Source: Stutzerimonas kunmingensis
Lineage (GTDB): Bacteria; Pseudomonadota; Gammaproteobacteria; Pseudomonadales; Pseudomonadaceae
Assembly (NCBI RefSeq): GCF_021432085.1
Contig: NZ_CP090366.1
Span: 2,852,001-2,916,000, forward strand
Direction of reading: 5' to 3'
DNA: 64,000 bases
The number at the start of each line of letters is the position of its first letter. The first letter of the stretch is position 1. Shown piece after piece: positions 44,184 to 53,855 of this stretch. Under the pieces are notes generated by a model. That model saw only the letters and a list, made by a program, of their open reading frames with translations, was not told the DNA's origin and did no database searches. The position numbers and the translations under genes were made by a program.

Positions 44184-46538
44184 TCACGCTTTCTGACGCA
44201 GCTTCTCCGGTTTGATCAGGAAGCGAGCCAGGGCCGGCAGCAGCCAGATCGCGCCGACCATGTTCCAGAGGAACATGAAGGTCAGCATCAGACCCATGTC
44301 GGCCTGGAACTTGATCGCCGAGAACACCCAGGTCACCACACCAATCGCCAGGCAGACGCCGGTGAAGATCACCGCCTTGCCGGTGGACTTCAGGGTCTGG
44401 TAGTAGGCTTCCTGCAGGGTCATGCCCTGGCGCAGGAACGACTCCAGACGGCTGTAGATGTAGATGCCGTAGTCCACACCGATACCCACGCCCAGTGCGA
44501 TCACCGGCAGCGTCGCTACCTTCACCCCGATGCCCATGAAGGCCATCAGCGCGTTACCGAGGATCGAGGTCAGCACCAGCGGCAGGATCACGCAGAGCGT
44601 GGCCGCCAGTGAACGGAAGGTCAGCAGGCACATGATGCTCACAGCCAGGTAGACGGCGATCAGCATGGTGGTTTCCGACGCCGCGATGACCTCATTGGTG
44701 GCCGCTTCGATACCGGCATTACCTGCCGCCAGCACGAACTCCAGTCCTTCGCGGTTGTTCTCCTCGGCAAACTCCTTCGCCGCGGCCACCACGTGTTCCA
44801 GCGTCTCGGCCTTATGGTCGTTAAGGAACACCAGTACCGGTGCCAGCGAGCAGTCGCTGTTGTACATGCCTTCGGCACGGGCGATGGAGTTGTTCAGCAC
44901 ATGCTGGTTACGCGAAAGCGTTTCCCATTTCAGGCTGCCCTCGTTCATGCCCTTGATGCCCTGGCGCGCCACCGACACCATCGACACCGCCGACTGTACC
45001 CCCTCGGTGTTCTGCATCTTCCACATCAACTCGTCCATGGCGGCGAGCGTGTCGTAGTGCGAACAGCCTTCCGGCGCGGTCTTGACCATCACTACCAGCA
45101 CGTCGGAACTGGTCGAGTAGTTGCGAATGACGAAGTCGTTGTCCAGGTTGTAGCGCGAATCCGGATGCAGCTCCGGCGCGCCCTGATCAAGGTCGCCGAT
45201 CTTCAGGTTCTGGCCGTACCAGAGGCCACCCGCCAGCGCGACCACGGCGATAGTGATGGAGATCGGTGCCACCTTCGGGCTGGCGAAATTCGACAGCGCG
45301 CGCCAGAACGGATGATCGCGCGAGGCTTCTTCGCGGGCCTGCTTGATCGCCCGCTGGCTGATGCCCATGTAGGAAATCGCAACCGGCAGCAGGATCAGGT
45401 TGGTCAGGATGATCACCGCCACGCCCAGCGAAGCACCGATGGCCAGCTCGCGGATCACGCCGATATCGATCAGCAGCAGGGTAACGAAACCCACCGCGTC
45501 GGACAGCAACGCCACCATCCCCGGGATGAACAGCTGACGGAAAGCCATGCGCGCCGCCGTCACCGGATCCTCGGTATAGCCGGAGGCCATGGCGATGCCG
45601 TTGATCTTCTGTACGCCGTGGGAGATACCAATGGCAAACACCAGGAATGGCACCAGCATCGAGTACGGATCGAGCCCGAAGCCCAGGGTGTGCAGCAGGC
45701 CAAGCTGCCAGGTCACGGCGATCAGCGTGGTGATCAACACCGCGATGGTGCTCTTCAGGCAACGGGTGAACCACAGCAGCAGGACGAAGGTGATGCCGAT
45801 GGCGACGATGAAGAACAACGCCACACCGACCAGCCCGTCGATCAGGTCACCGACCTTCTTGGCGAAGCCGATGATGTGAATCTCCACATTCGGGTTCTGC
45901 GTCTCGTACTTGTCGCGAATCTTCTCTTCCAGCTCGTGGGAGAACTTCTGGTAGTCCAGCTTGATCTGCTTGCTGCGATCTTCCGGATCCGAGTAGGACT
46001 CCATCAGCGGCACGTCGATGATGCTGGACTTGAAGTCATTGGCGACCAGACGCCCGACCTGACCGGACTTGAGAATGTTGCTGCGAAGGTCATCGAGACT
46101 TTCCGGCGACCCGTCATAGGTCTGCGGAATGACCTCACCGCCGGCGAAGCCTTGCTCTGTCACCTCGGTCCAGCGAACGCTGGGACTCCAAAGCGACTTC
46201 ATGTTGGAGCGATCGACACCTTGGATATAGAACACTTCGTCATGAATCTGCCGCAGCGTTTCCATGTAGTCCTTGGCGAAGATGTCACCATCTTTTGCTG
46301 CCACGGAGATCCGCACCGTGTTGCCGAGGTTGGCCAGATCATTCTGGTGCTCGAGCATCTTCTGGATATACGGATGCCCCAGCGGAATCATCTTCTCGAA
46401 GCTGGTCTGCGGCCGAACCTGGGCCGCCTGATAGAAGAGAAATGCGCTGATCAGCAGGCAGAGTACGACGACTGCCGGCCGGTTGTTGAAGATCAGGCGC
46501 TCGAGGAACGACGCCGGCTTCTGGTGGTGCTTGGTCAT
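44184..46538 (-). CDS. RND/MMPL-type transporter
   Basis: A 784-residue protein with 12 predicted membrane helices in two blocks, each following a large periplasmic loop (about 45-230 and 445-610). It has the membrane-block motif GHPYIQKMLE early and the acidic/Gly motif GVGIGVDYGIYIYSRLE in the second half, and VFAIGISHGVQKINGIA in the first. This is the MMPL-like 'hydrophobe exporter' branch of RND proteins, not the AcrB type. The start follows GGGAGAG. It lies 16 bases after the YCF48-like gene, a pairing common in Pseudomonas; the cargo is probably a lipid or hydrophobic compound. Confidence 0.9.
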   Translation of the reverse strand: MTKHHQKPASFLERLIFNNRPAVVVLCLLISAFLFYQAAQVRPQTSFEKMIPLGHPYIQKMLEHQNDLANLGNTVRISVAAKDGDIFAKDYMETLRQIHDEVFYIQGVDRSNMKSLWSPSVRWTEVTEQGFAGGEVIPQTYDGSPESLDDLRSNILKSGQVGRLVANDFKSSIIDVPLMESYSDPEDRSKQIKLDYQKFSHELEEKIRDKYETQNPNVEIHIIGFAKKVGDLIDGLVGVALFFIVAIGITFVLLLWFTRCLKSTIAVLITTLIAVTWQLGLLHTLGFGLDPYSMLVPFLVFAIGISHGVQKINGIAMASGYTEDPVTAARMAFRQLFIPGMVALLSDAVGFVTLLLIDIGVIRELAIGASLGVAVIILTNLILLPVAISYMGISQRAIKQAREEASRDHPFWRALSNFASPKVAPISITIAVVALAGGLWYGQNLKIGDLDQGAPELHPDSRYNLDNDFVIRNYSTSSDVLVVMVKTAPEGCSHYDTLAAMDELMWKMQNTEGVQSAVSMVSVARQGIKGMNEGSLKWETLSRNQHVLNNSIARAEGMYNSDCSLAPVLVFLNDHKAETLEHVVAAAKEFAEENNREGLEFVLAAGNAGIEAATNEVIAASETTMLIAVYLAVSIMCLLTFRSLAATLCVILPLVLTSILGNALMAFMGIGVKVATLPVIALGVGIGVDYGIYIYSRLESFLRQGMTLQEAYYQTLKSTGKAVIFTGVCLAIGVVTWVFSAIKFQADMGLMLTFMFLWNMVGAIWLLPALARFLIKPEKLRQKA

Positions 46539-46554
46539 GCAGACTCTCCCGGCT

Positions 46555-47646
46555 TTATTGTTGTGTGGCCAGATCCGCGCCCGATGGCGAGGCGATGCGA
46601 ACACCACCCTGCCCTACCAGGATCAGGTTGCCTTGGGAATCGGAGGTGACACCCGACAGCGAACGGCGGTCGGGGCGATTGAACAGCTTGAAGCTACGGC
46701 CCTGATCGTCGCTGGTGAGTACCGCGCCGCCGTGACCGACCACCACGATGCGCCCGTCGCGCAACAGGTTGCCGTCGGCCAGCCCAGACTCCAGCACATT
46801 GCCGTTACCGTTGCCGAGCTTGATGCCTTCCCAGTTGTCGCCGAAGTCGACGGAGCGGAACAGGTGGCCGCGCAAGCCGAAGGCAACAACCACTCCTGGC
46901 TCCGAACCACCGACCACACCGAAGAACGAGCCCTGATACGGCGACTCGACGCGCTCCCAGGTTTCGCCCAGATCGACAGAACGGAACATGCCGCCCAGTT
47001 CGCCCACGACCAAAAGTCCCGAGCCCTGGATATGGGCGATGGCGTTCAGGTGATAGCCGTCCTCGTTGTCGAGGCGCTCACTGATGTCCTCCCAGCTCTG
47101 ACCGCCATCGATGGTTTCGAGCAGCGCACCGTAGGCGCCCACCGCGATGCCGTGCTGGGTGTCTTCGAACCAGACGTCCAGCAAGGGAGCCTCGCGCTCG
47201 CGATCCTCGTACTGCGCCGTCCAGCTCTCACCGCCGTCGGCTGTAGCCAGGATCAACGCGTCATGGCCAACCGCCCAGCCGTGCTTGTCGTCGACGAAGT
47301 CGATGGCCGTCAGCAGCTGACGCGTCGGCACCTTGGCCTGCATCCAGCTGGCGCCACCATCGTCGGAATAGAGAATGTGGCCTCGATCGCCCGCCGCAAC
47401 GAGGCGTTCGCCGGCTTGGGTGATATCGAGCAGAAGATTGGATACCGCCTTGGCCGACTCGATCGAGTAGCGGGCCTGGCCATCGGTAGCGGCCTGGGCG
47501 GGTGCCGATGCTGCGAGCAGCAGGAGTGAGAAGGCGCCGCACAGCGAAAGCATGCCGGCAACCGATGAGTGAAGACGCGACGCCCTCGCCTGGCATGGAA
47601 CCACGGCGCGGCCGGATAGTGTGCGCCGCTGAACGGGCTCACTCAT
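46555..47646 (-). CDS. YCF48-related beta-propeller lipid/RND accessory protein
   Basis: A 363-residue exported protein with a signal region ending APAQA (about residue 52) and repeated blades reading HILYSDDGGASW, LILATADGGESW, ALLETIDGGQSW, MFRSVDLGETW and LFRSVDFGDNW. These DGG-x-SW repeats mark the YCF48/BNR propeller class. The start is placed at the ATG preceded by GGGGG. It probably works with the RND transporter encoded right after it. Confidence 0.85.
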   Translation of the reverse strand: MSEPVQRRTLSGRAVVPCQARASRLHSSVAGMLSLCGAFSLLLLAASAPAQAATDGQARYSIESAKAVSNLLLDITQAGERLVAAGDRGHILYSDDGGASWMQAKVPTRQLLTAIDFVDDKHGWAVGHDALILATADGGESWTAQYEDREREAPLLDVWFEDTQHGIAVGAYGALLETIDGGQSWEDISERLDNEDGYHLNAIAHIQGSGLLVVGELGGMFRSVDLGETWERVESPYQGSFFGVVGGSEPGVVVAFGLRGHLFRSVDFGDNWEGIKLGNGNGNVLESGLADGNLLRDGRIVVVGHGGAVLTSDDQGRSFKLFNRPDRRSLSGVTSDSQGNLILVGQGGVRIASPSGADLATQQ

Positions 47647-47963
47647 ACATACCCCCTTTATTCTTATTAGGTAAGGCCTGTAATGCAGGCTCGGCCATCC
47701 TAGCCAGCTTCCACAGACAGGCACAATTGGCCGGACGTTATGAATTGTTAACTCTCACGCAATGATTGACGCGTGATCACTCAGGCTGATTGGGCCAGTG
47801 GCCAGCATGGCCGGCCGCCTCGTTCGCACGCGCAGTGACGATCCGACGCGAGGCGCCAGAGGATGGTCACGACACGCAGGATGGTTGTTTGCCGTGGATA
47901 GTCCCTGGGAACGGGCTCTCGTAAAAGAAAGGCCGATCGCATTGCACGATCGGCCTTGTCGAG
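47647..47963. other. intergenic region between the RND unit and pepN
   Basis: About 315 bases with no gene. It holds the pepN terminator at its right end and presumably the promoter of the YCF48/RND pair at its left end. Confidence 0.5.
47925..47957 (-). terminator. intrinsic terminator of pepN
   Basis: An 11-base stem AAGGCCGATCG/CGATCGGCCTT (47929-47939, 47947-47957). On the minus strand it ends in a T-rich tract (complement of AAAAGAAA). Confidence 0.88.
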
Positions 47964-50624
47964 TCAGGCGAGGCTCTTGCTCACCACTTCGTAGACATCG
48001 CTGGACAGCTCTCCGGACGCCAGGATGCGCTCCAGCTCGCCCTTCATCAGCGCCTGCCGGGCGCTGTCGTACTTGCGCCAGCGGGTCAGCGGTGCCAGCA
48101 GGCGCGAGGCGATCTGCGGGTTCAGCGCGTTGAGGGTGATCACCTGGTCGGCGAGGAAGCGGTAGCCGGCGCCATCGGCGCGGTGGAAGTTGACCAGGTT
48201 CTGGTTGGCGAAGGCGCCGATCAACGCACGCACCTTGTTCGGATTCTTCAGGGTGAATGCCGGGTGCTGCATCAGCGTCTGCACCCGTTCCAGCCCGCCG
48301 GGCAACGGGTTGCCGGCCTGAACACTGAACCACTGGTCCATTACCAGCGGGTTGTCCTTGAAGTGCTCGGCGAAGGCCTGCAGCGCCTTGTCGCGCTCGG
48401 CCTCGAACGGCGAGTTGACCAGCACGGCCAGTGCGGTCAAGCGCTCGGTCATGTTGTCGGCCTGCTCGAACTGTTCCAGACAGGCTTCCACGACTTCGGC
48501 TTTTTCGCTCAGCATCAGATACGACAATGCGATGTTCTGCAGGGCGCGACGGGCGAAATGTTCGGCCGAGGCGACATAGGGCGTGCTGCGCGAGGTTTCG
48601 CGATTGGCCTGGTAGCGCTGCCACAGCGGCTCGAACAACGCGTCGGCGATGCGCTTGCGGGCGAACTCGCGTGCCGTATGGATGGCATCCACGTCCGCCA
48701 CTTCGCTGATTTCGGTCAGATAGGCCTCGCCCGGCAACGAAAGCATCTCGGCAACCATGGCTGCATCGAGCGTCTCGTTTTGCAACAGGCTGCGTAGCGC
48801 CTCGACCAGGCGCTCATCCATCACCAACGCTTCCCCACGCTGATGCTGACCGATCAGCTCCTGCAGCACCTGCACCGACAGCTGCTGACCCGCTTCCCAG
48901 CGATTAAAGCCGTCGGAATCGTGCTGCATCAGAAACATCAGCTGGTCGCGGTCGTACGGGTAATCCAGCTTTACCGGCGCGGAGAAGCCGCGCAGCAGCG
49001 ATGGCTGCGGACGCTCGGCGACGTCGACGAAGGTGAAGCTCTGTTCGGCTTCGGTCACCGCCAGCACGCGACTGGTGCCCGCAGCTTGCGGCTCGCCTTC
49101 CAGGCGCAGCGGCATGTCCGAACCATCGGCGGCGAGCAGGCCCAGCGCCACCGGGATCACGAACGGCTCCTTGGTCGGCTGGCCCGGTGTCGGCGGACAG
49201 CTCTGGCGGAAGGTCAGGCGGTAGGTCTTCGCTGCCTCGTCGTATTGCTCGCTGACGGCCAGGCGCGGTGTACCGGACTGGCTGTACCAGCGCTTGAACT
49301 GGGTCAGGTCCGCACCGTTGGCGTCCTCCATCGCCTTGACGAAATCGTCGACCGTCACGGCCTGGCCGTCATGCCGCTCGAAATAGAGGTCGCTGCCCTT
49401 GCGGAAGCCCTCGTCGCCCAGCAGCGTCTGGATCATGCGCACCACTTCGGCGCCCTTCTCGTAGACGGTCAGGGTGTAGAAGTTGGAAATCTCGATGAAG
49501 GATTCCGGGCGCACCGAATGCGCCATCGGGCCGGCGTCCTCGGCGAACTGGTGGGTGCGCAGGTAGGCGACGTCCTCGATGCGCTTGACGGTCGGCGAGT
49601 TCATGTCGGCGCTGAACTGCGAATCGCGGAAGACGGTGAAGCCTTCCTTGAGCGACAGCTGGAACCAGTCGCGGCAGGTCACGCGATTGCCCGACCAGTT
49701 GTGGAAATATTCGTGGGCGACGATGGCCTCGACGCGCTGGTGCGCGGCATCGGTAGCGGTTTCGGCGCGGGCCAGCACTGCGCTGGAGTTGAAGATGTTG
49801 AGGCCCTTGTTCTCCATGGCGCCCATGTTGAAGTCGTTCACCGCGACGATCATGAAGATGTCCAGGTCGTACTCGCGACCGTAGGCCTCTTCATCCCACT
49901 TCATCGACTTCTTCAGGCTGTCCATGGCGTGCTGGCACTTGTCGACGTTCTCCGGCTCGACATAGATGCGCAGCGCCACGTCGCGCCCGCTCATGGTGGT
50001 GAAGCTGTCTTCGATCGCCCAGAGGTCACCTGCAACCAGGGCGAACAGGTAGGCCGGCTTCTTGAACGGGTCTTCCCAGGTCGCCCAGTGGCGGCCGTCG
50101 TCCTCGCTGCCGCTGGCAATCGGGTTACCGTTGGAGAGCAGCACCGGATAGGCCTTTTGTTCGGCGCTCACGGTGGTGGTGAACTTGCTCATCACGTCCG
50201 GGCGGTCGAGGTAATAAGTGATCTTGCGGAAGCCCTCGGCCTCGCACTGGGTGCAGAACATGCTGCCGGACTTGTACAGCCCTTCCAGCGCGGTGTTGGT
50301 TTCCGGATGGATCACCACCGAAGTGTCGATGACAAAGCTTTCGCTGTCCGGCTGCAGGGTCAGACAGTCTTCGCTGATCTGGTAGTCGCCCAGGCCAAGC
50401 TCGCGGTCGTTCAGCGCGATGGCCTGCAGCTCGAGCTCCTGGCCGTGCAGCTCCAGCGGCGGCAGCTTGCCAGCCGGGCGCTCGGGATTGCGGCGCATCA
50501 CCAACTGGGCGTGCACCAGGGTGCGGTCCTCGTACAGTTCGAAGGTCAGGTGGGTTTCATCGATCAGGTATTCAGGCGCCTGGTAATCCTTCAGATGAAT
50601 GACTTTCGGTTGTTCGGTACGCAT
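47964..50624 (-). CDS. pepN: aminopeptidase N
   Basis: An 886-residue M1-family zinc aminopeptidase. The substrate-N-terminus motif GAMEN (NMGAMENKGLN) and the zinc site HEYFHNWSGN with the downstream Glu in LKEGFTVFRD are intact. Length agrees with bacterial PepN (four domains, helical C-terminal third). It degrades peptides in the cytoplasm. Single gene with its own terminator; a repeat pair lies just upstream of its start. Confidence 0.96.
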   Translation of the reverse strand: MRTEQPKVIHLKDYQAPEYLIDETHLTFELYEDRTLVHAQLVMRRNPERPAGKLPPLELHGQELELQAIALNDRELGLGDYQISEDCLTLQPDSESFVIDTSVVIHPETNTALEGLYKSGSMFCTQCEAEGFRKITYYLDRPDVMSKFTTTVSAEQKAYPVLLSNGNPIASGSEDDGRHWATWEDPFKKPAYLFALVAGDLWAIEDSFTTMSGRDVALRIYVEPENVDKCQHAMDSLKKSMKWDEEAYGREYDLDIFMIVAVNDFNMGAMENKGLNIFNSSAVLARAETATDAAHQRVEAIVAHEYFHNWSGNRVTCRDWFQLSLKEGFTVFRDSQFSADMNSPTVKRIEDVAYLRTHQFAEDAGPMAHSVRPESFIEISNFYTLTVYEKGAEVVRMIQTLLGDEGFRKGSDLYFERHDGQAVTVDDFVKAMEDANGADLTQFKRWYSQSGTPRLAVSEQYDEAAKTYRLTFRQSCPPTPGQPTKEPFVIPVALGLLAADGSDMPLRLEGEPQAAGTSRVLAVTEAEQSFTFVDVAERPQPSLLRGFSAPVKLDYPYDRDQLMFLMQHDSDGFNRWEAGQQLSVQVLQELIGQHQRGEALVMDERLVEALRSLLQNETLDAAMVAEMLSLPGEAYLTEISEVADVDAIHTAREFARKRIADALFEPLWQRYQANRETSRSTPYVASAEHFARRALQNIALSYLMLSEKAEVVEACLEQFEQADNMTERLTALAVLVNSPFEAERDKALQAFAEHFKDNPLVMDQWFSVQAGNPLPGGLERVQTLMQHPAFTLKNPNKVRALIGAFANQNLVNFHRADGAGYRFLADQVITLNALNPQIASRLLAPLTRWRKYDSARQALMKGELERILASGELSSDVYEVVSKSLA

Positions 50625-50743
50625 GGAAACCTCGTCGGCTGAGCTTCAAGCGGCTAGCTTCAAGCAGGAATTTGGCGATGGACTGCCAGCCCGGAAACCG
50701 GGCTGCGGATGAGTTCGAGCTTAGCGTCTGTCGCGACGGACTT

Positions 50744-50848
50744 GTAGGGTGGAAACGGAGAAGCCTTTTCCACAGGGTTGTTCCAGGCCGCTCATCCTTG
50801 AGCCCGCCGGCCGTAAGCGGTGGATAAGCGAAGCGTTATCCACCCTAC
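50744..50848. repeat. pair of imperfect inverted repeats (Pseudomonas intergenic type)
   Basis: GTAGGGTGGAAA ... TTTTCCACAGGG (about 50744-50776) and GGTGGATAA-N8-TTATCCACC followed by CTAC (50818-50847) are hairpins of a common design and opposite overall orientation, flanking a short GC-rich spacer. They lie between the pepN start and the DUF2797 stop. They look like members of a dispersed intergenic repeat family. Confidence 0.6.
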
Positions 50849-51678
50849 GCGGTAGCGCTGGCGGCGACCTGATAAGCGGTGAACTTGCGAATGTTGATCA
50901 CGCCGGTATCGAGAATCAGGTACTGGCCCTTGATGCCCTTGAGCGTACCTTCGACTACGGGCGTCTTCTCCAGATCGAGACTGACCACCTTGGTCGGATA
51001 GGCGTCGACCGGATAGCGAATCTCCAGCACCTCGGCGTCCGCCACCGGCTGGATCGCCTGCAGCCCGTAGCGCTGTTGCAACTCGCGTAACCCATCGGCA
51101 CAGGCATCGAAGATCTGCTCGCGCATTTCGATCAGGTCGATGGGCTCGGCATCGCCCTTGAGCAGCGCGCGCCAATTGGTGCGATCCGCCACCTGGCTGC
51201 GCAGCAGGTCTTCGACCATTCCGGACTGCTGGCGCGTGGCGACGCGCATGATCGGCAGCGCCTGGCTGGCGCCCTGATCGAGCCAGCGCGTCGGCAGCTG
51301 CGTGGCACGGGTGATCCCGACCTTGATGCCCGACGAGTTGGCCAGGTAGACCACGTGGTCGGTCATGCAGAAGTCCATGCCCCACTGCGGGTCGCGGCAG
51401 GTGCCGAAATCGTGGTGGCACTTTTCCGGGCTCATGATGCAGACATCGCACTGCGGCAGCTTCTTGAAGCAGGGATAGCAATAACCCTGGCTGAAGCTCT
51501 TGTTGGTCTTGCGACCGCAATGGGTGCAGTTGATGGCGCCGAGGTATTCCAGACGCAGGGTCTTGCCGATCAGCGGATTGACCGGCACCAGCTCGTCGTT
51601 CAGACGGAAGGAATACTGCGCCGGTGCGCCGAGCTGGATCGACATCTTGCTCAGCGCACCGCGTCCCAATTCGAGCAT
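50845..51678 (-). CDS. DUF2797 domain protein
   Basis: A 277-residue protein with a cysteine-rich N-terminal half: CTHCGRKTNKSFSQGYCYPC, CDVCIMSPEKCH and C...C further on, suggesting one or two structural zinc sites, followed by a GIY-YIG-like segment (VVYLANSSGIKVGITRATQLPTRW; quoted in part: GIKVGITRATQLPTRW). This is the DUF2797 family. Function is unknown; nucleic-acid contact is an inference. The ATG shares a base with the YeaC-type stop (TGATG), so the two are translated together. Confidence 0.85.
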   Translation of the reverse strand: MLELGRGALSKMSIQLGAPAQYSFRLNDELVPVNPLIGKTLRLEYLGAINCTHCGRKTNKSFSQGYCYPCFKKLPQCDVCIMSPEKCHHDFGTCRDPQWGMDFCMTDHVVYLANSSGIKVGITRATQLPTRWLDQGASQALPIMRVATRQQSGMVEDLLRSQVADRTNWRALLKGDAEPIDLIEMREQIFDACADGLRELQQRYGLQAIQPVADAEVLEIRYPVDAYPTKVVSLDLEKTPVVEGTLKGIKGQYLILDTGVINIRKFTAYQVAASATA

Positions 51679-51956
51679 CAGTGGCGGGTTCCCGAAGCGG
51701 GAGCGAACAGGCTGGTATCGATGGCCGGCTCAGCCTTCTTGCTCTTGGAAGCACATTCCTGACCGCCCATGAAGCCGGTGCGCTGTTCTTCCGGGAGGTT
51801 CTTCATCTCCCAGGCGATCACCGCCTGCATACAGGTTTCCTTCTGCTCGGGGGTCAGCTTGCGGCCGTCAGCCCATTTGCCGAGTTCAAGCGCCTGCTTG
51901 AGGTTCAGGTAGATTTCGGGGGTGATGTTTTCGGCGGTTTGGATAAAGGTCGACAT
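51678..51956 (-). CDS. YeaC family protein (DUF1315)
   Basis: A 92-residue soluble protein of the YeaC/DUF1315 family: ITPEIYLNLKQALELGKWADG, LTPEQKETCMQAVIAWE and LPEEQRTGFM. It is coupled to the DUF2797 gene, a pairing common in gammaproteobacteria. No function is established. Confidence 0.88.
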   Translation of the reverse strand: MSTFIQTAENITPEIYLNLKQALELGKWADGRKLTPEQKETCMQAVIAWEMKNLPEEQRTGFMGGQECASKSKKAEPAIDTSLFAPASGTRH

Positions 51957-52017
51957 GGCCAGCTCCGAGGGAAACGAGCGGCCATTCTACCGGGCAGCCG
52001 TGCTTTAGGGAAAAGCC

Positions 52018-52887
52018 TCAGAGCTGGCGCCGACGGCGCGCCAGGGTGCCGCCAATCACGCCGGTCACGCAGCCGGCGACCAACCCGCCGACATGAGCGG
52101 CATTGGCGATGGCCAACGCGCCGAAACTGAGCACCTCAATGACGCCGGTGAGGCAGATCACCAGCCACACCAGCATCAGCACCACCACGCCGGGCGGCAG
52201 TCGGTAGGCCTCGTTGGGCGCGAGCTTCTGATATAGCCAGCAGTGCCCGAGCAGCCCGTACAGCACGCCGGAAAGCCCACCAAAAATACCCGGGCCACCG
52301 AACAGGTACTGGGCGAAGTTGGACACCAGACCGAACAGCAGCGTCAGCGCCAGCAGCATCCAGGCGCGCTGAAGGGCTTCGATGCGCCGCCCCAGCTCCC
52401 AGAACCACATGCTGTTCATCGCCAGATGCAGAATGCCGAAATGCACGAAGATCGGCGTAATCAGCCTCCACCATTGTCCGGCAGCGAGTGTCTGCTCCAG
52501 CGAGGCGAAGTAGGCGTATTCACCGTCGACACGGAAGTCGACGAAGTTCAGCCAGCGGATCGTCGCGAAATTCTCACCAAGCATGGTGATAGCCGCGACA
52601 ACCAGGGTGATGACCAATACAGCCGCGGTCAGCGGGCTGGCGCGCAGGGCGGCGACGAAACCGCCGCGGCGACGCGGCTGTTCGATGACGACGCTGTCAT
52701 CGCCATGGGGATGCCGTGAGTACAGGTCACGAACCTGCTCGACGACCTCAACCGGCACGCGCAGCACCTGTTGATCGCCCTCCTCCGATACCCGGCACGG
52801 CACCCGCAGACGGCGCAGCAGGGCGATGAAGCCGCTGAGGTCTTCCGACAGCGGCAGGCGCAGCGCTTCACTCACCTCGACACTCAT
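52018..52887 (-). CDS. rhomboid family intramembrane serine protease
   Basis: A 289-residue protein with a cytoplasmic N-terminal domain (about 1-85), then six membrane helices. The catalytic dyad is visible: S206 in GGLSGVLYG and H265 in ANAAHVGG; the HFGILHLAMNSMWFWELG segment forms helix 2 with its usual H...N ligands. It resembles GlpG. Substrate unknown. The start overlaps the stop of the metallophosphatase (ATGA), in an operon nadK-phosphatase-rhomboid. Confidence 0.92.
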   Translation of the reverse strand: MSVEVSEALRLPLSEDLSGFIALLRRLRVPCRVSEEGDQQVLRVPVEVVEQVRDLYSRHPHGDDSVVIEQPRRRGGFVAALRASPLTAAVLVITLVVAAITMLGENFATIRWLNFVDFRVDGEYAYFASLEQTLAAGQWWRLITPIFVHFGILHLAMNSMWFWELGRRIEALQRAWMLLALTLLFGLVSNFAQYLFGGPGIFGGLSGVLYGLLGHCWLYQKLAPNEAYRLPPGVVVLMLVWLVICLTGVIEVLSFGALAIANAAHVGGLVAGCVTGVIGGTLARRRRQL

Positions 52888-53855
52888 GTTCGGAACACCG
52901 CGCAGACATCGACCCAGACGAACTTCGCCGGGTCCAGACAGACTTCCTGATCCAGCCGATAGGCCACCAGTTTGCCGTTCTTCACCGCGCTGTAGTCCAG
53001 GCAGGCCAGATTGTCGCGCAGCGGCCCCGGCTGGCCGCGACGCCAATAGTGGCCGACGAACAGCAGCGGCTCGTCCGGACCGTAGAGGAACAGGCGATTC
53101 TTCTGTTGCGCAGACAGTGGCATGCGCGCCGCATGATCCGGCAGGCCATCGGGCTGGAACACCACGTCACCGTAGGTCTGTGGGTTCTCTTCCCAGAACT
53201 TGGTGCGGAAGAAGGTACGCACGAAACCTTCCTCACTGGTCAGCGTCATGCCCTCGGGCAGCGGCATGTCTGTGCCGCGCAGCAGCCGATCCAGCGCCTG
53301 GCAGATGAAGGTGCCCGGCAGGCCGGCTTCGCGCAGGATTGCCGGATTGAGGCAGGCGTCGTTGAGAAACGGACGCAGGCGTGCGATCACCCAGCTGTCC
53401 CAGCAGGCATGCACCACGCGGAAGCGCTCGGATTCCAAGAACAGTGGCAACTCGTAGAACCATTCGCGGAACGCTCGCCACTCGTCCGGATACCGTTCGA
53501 ACTGCTCGAACGTCTCCTGCAGCAGGCGGGCGAAGCGCGGCGTGCGGTCACGCACGAACTCCCGGCCGCTGCCCGGCGGTGCCGGCATGTACCAGCCCAG
53601 CGCATTGAACTCGTGGTTACCCATGATGCAGTAGGCTTGCCCACGATCGACCATGTCGTAGACCAGATGCAGCGCCTCGCGGATATGCGGGCCGCGGTCG
53701 ATGATGTCGCCGAGGAAGATCACCTGTCGCCGCGAATGGCGCCAGACCCCGCCCTGCAGGCGGTAGCCCAGCTGATCCAGCAGCCGCGCAAGTGCACGAC
53801 CGCAGCCATGCACATCACCGATAAGGTCGTAGCCGCGTTCGGGATCAAGCTGCAT
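52884..53855 (-). CDS. calcineurin-type metallophosphoesterase
   Basis: A 323-residue two-metal phosphoesterase. Motifs in order: IGDVHGC, FLGDIIDRGPH, MGNHEFNA and a late GHYWRRG (GH ligand). The layout is that of the ApaH/PrpE-like serine/threonine or diadenosine-tetraphosphate phosphatases; which one cannot be told. The ATG overlaps the nadK stop by one base (TGATG). Co-expression with NAD kinase suggests a role linked to nucleotides, but this is inferred from context only. Confidence 0.85.
   Translation of the reverse strand: MQLDPERGYDLIGDVHGCGRALARLLDQLGYRLQGGVWRHSRRQVIFLGDIIDRGPHIREALHLVYDMVDRGQAYCIMGNHEFNALGWYMPAPPGSGREFVRDRTPRFARLLQETFEQFERYPDEWRAFREWFYELPLFLESERFRVVHACWDSWVIARLRPFLNDACLNPAILREAGLPGTFICQALDRLLRGTDMPLPEGMTLTSEEGFVRTFFRTKFWEENPQTYGDVVFQPDGLPDHAARMPLSAQQKNRLFLYGPDEPLLFVGHYWRRGQPGPLRDNLACLDYSAVKNGKLVAYRLDQEVCLDPAKFVWVDVCAVFRT

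Noticed and set aside
44793-46649. 618-codon open frame antisense to the RND transporter
   Set aside because: His/Gln/Arg-rich artefact with no ribosome-binding site or family motif.
48843-50642. 599-codon open frame antisense to pepN
   Set aside because: Shadow frame without recognisable domains; pepN catalytic motifs lie on the other strand.
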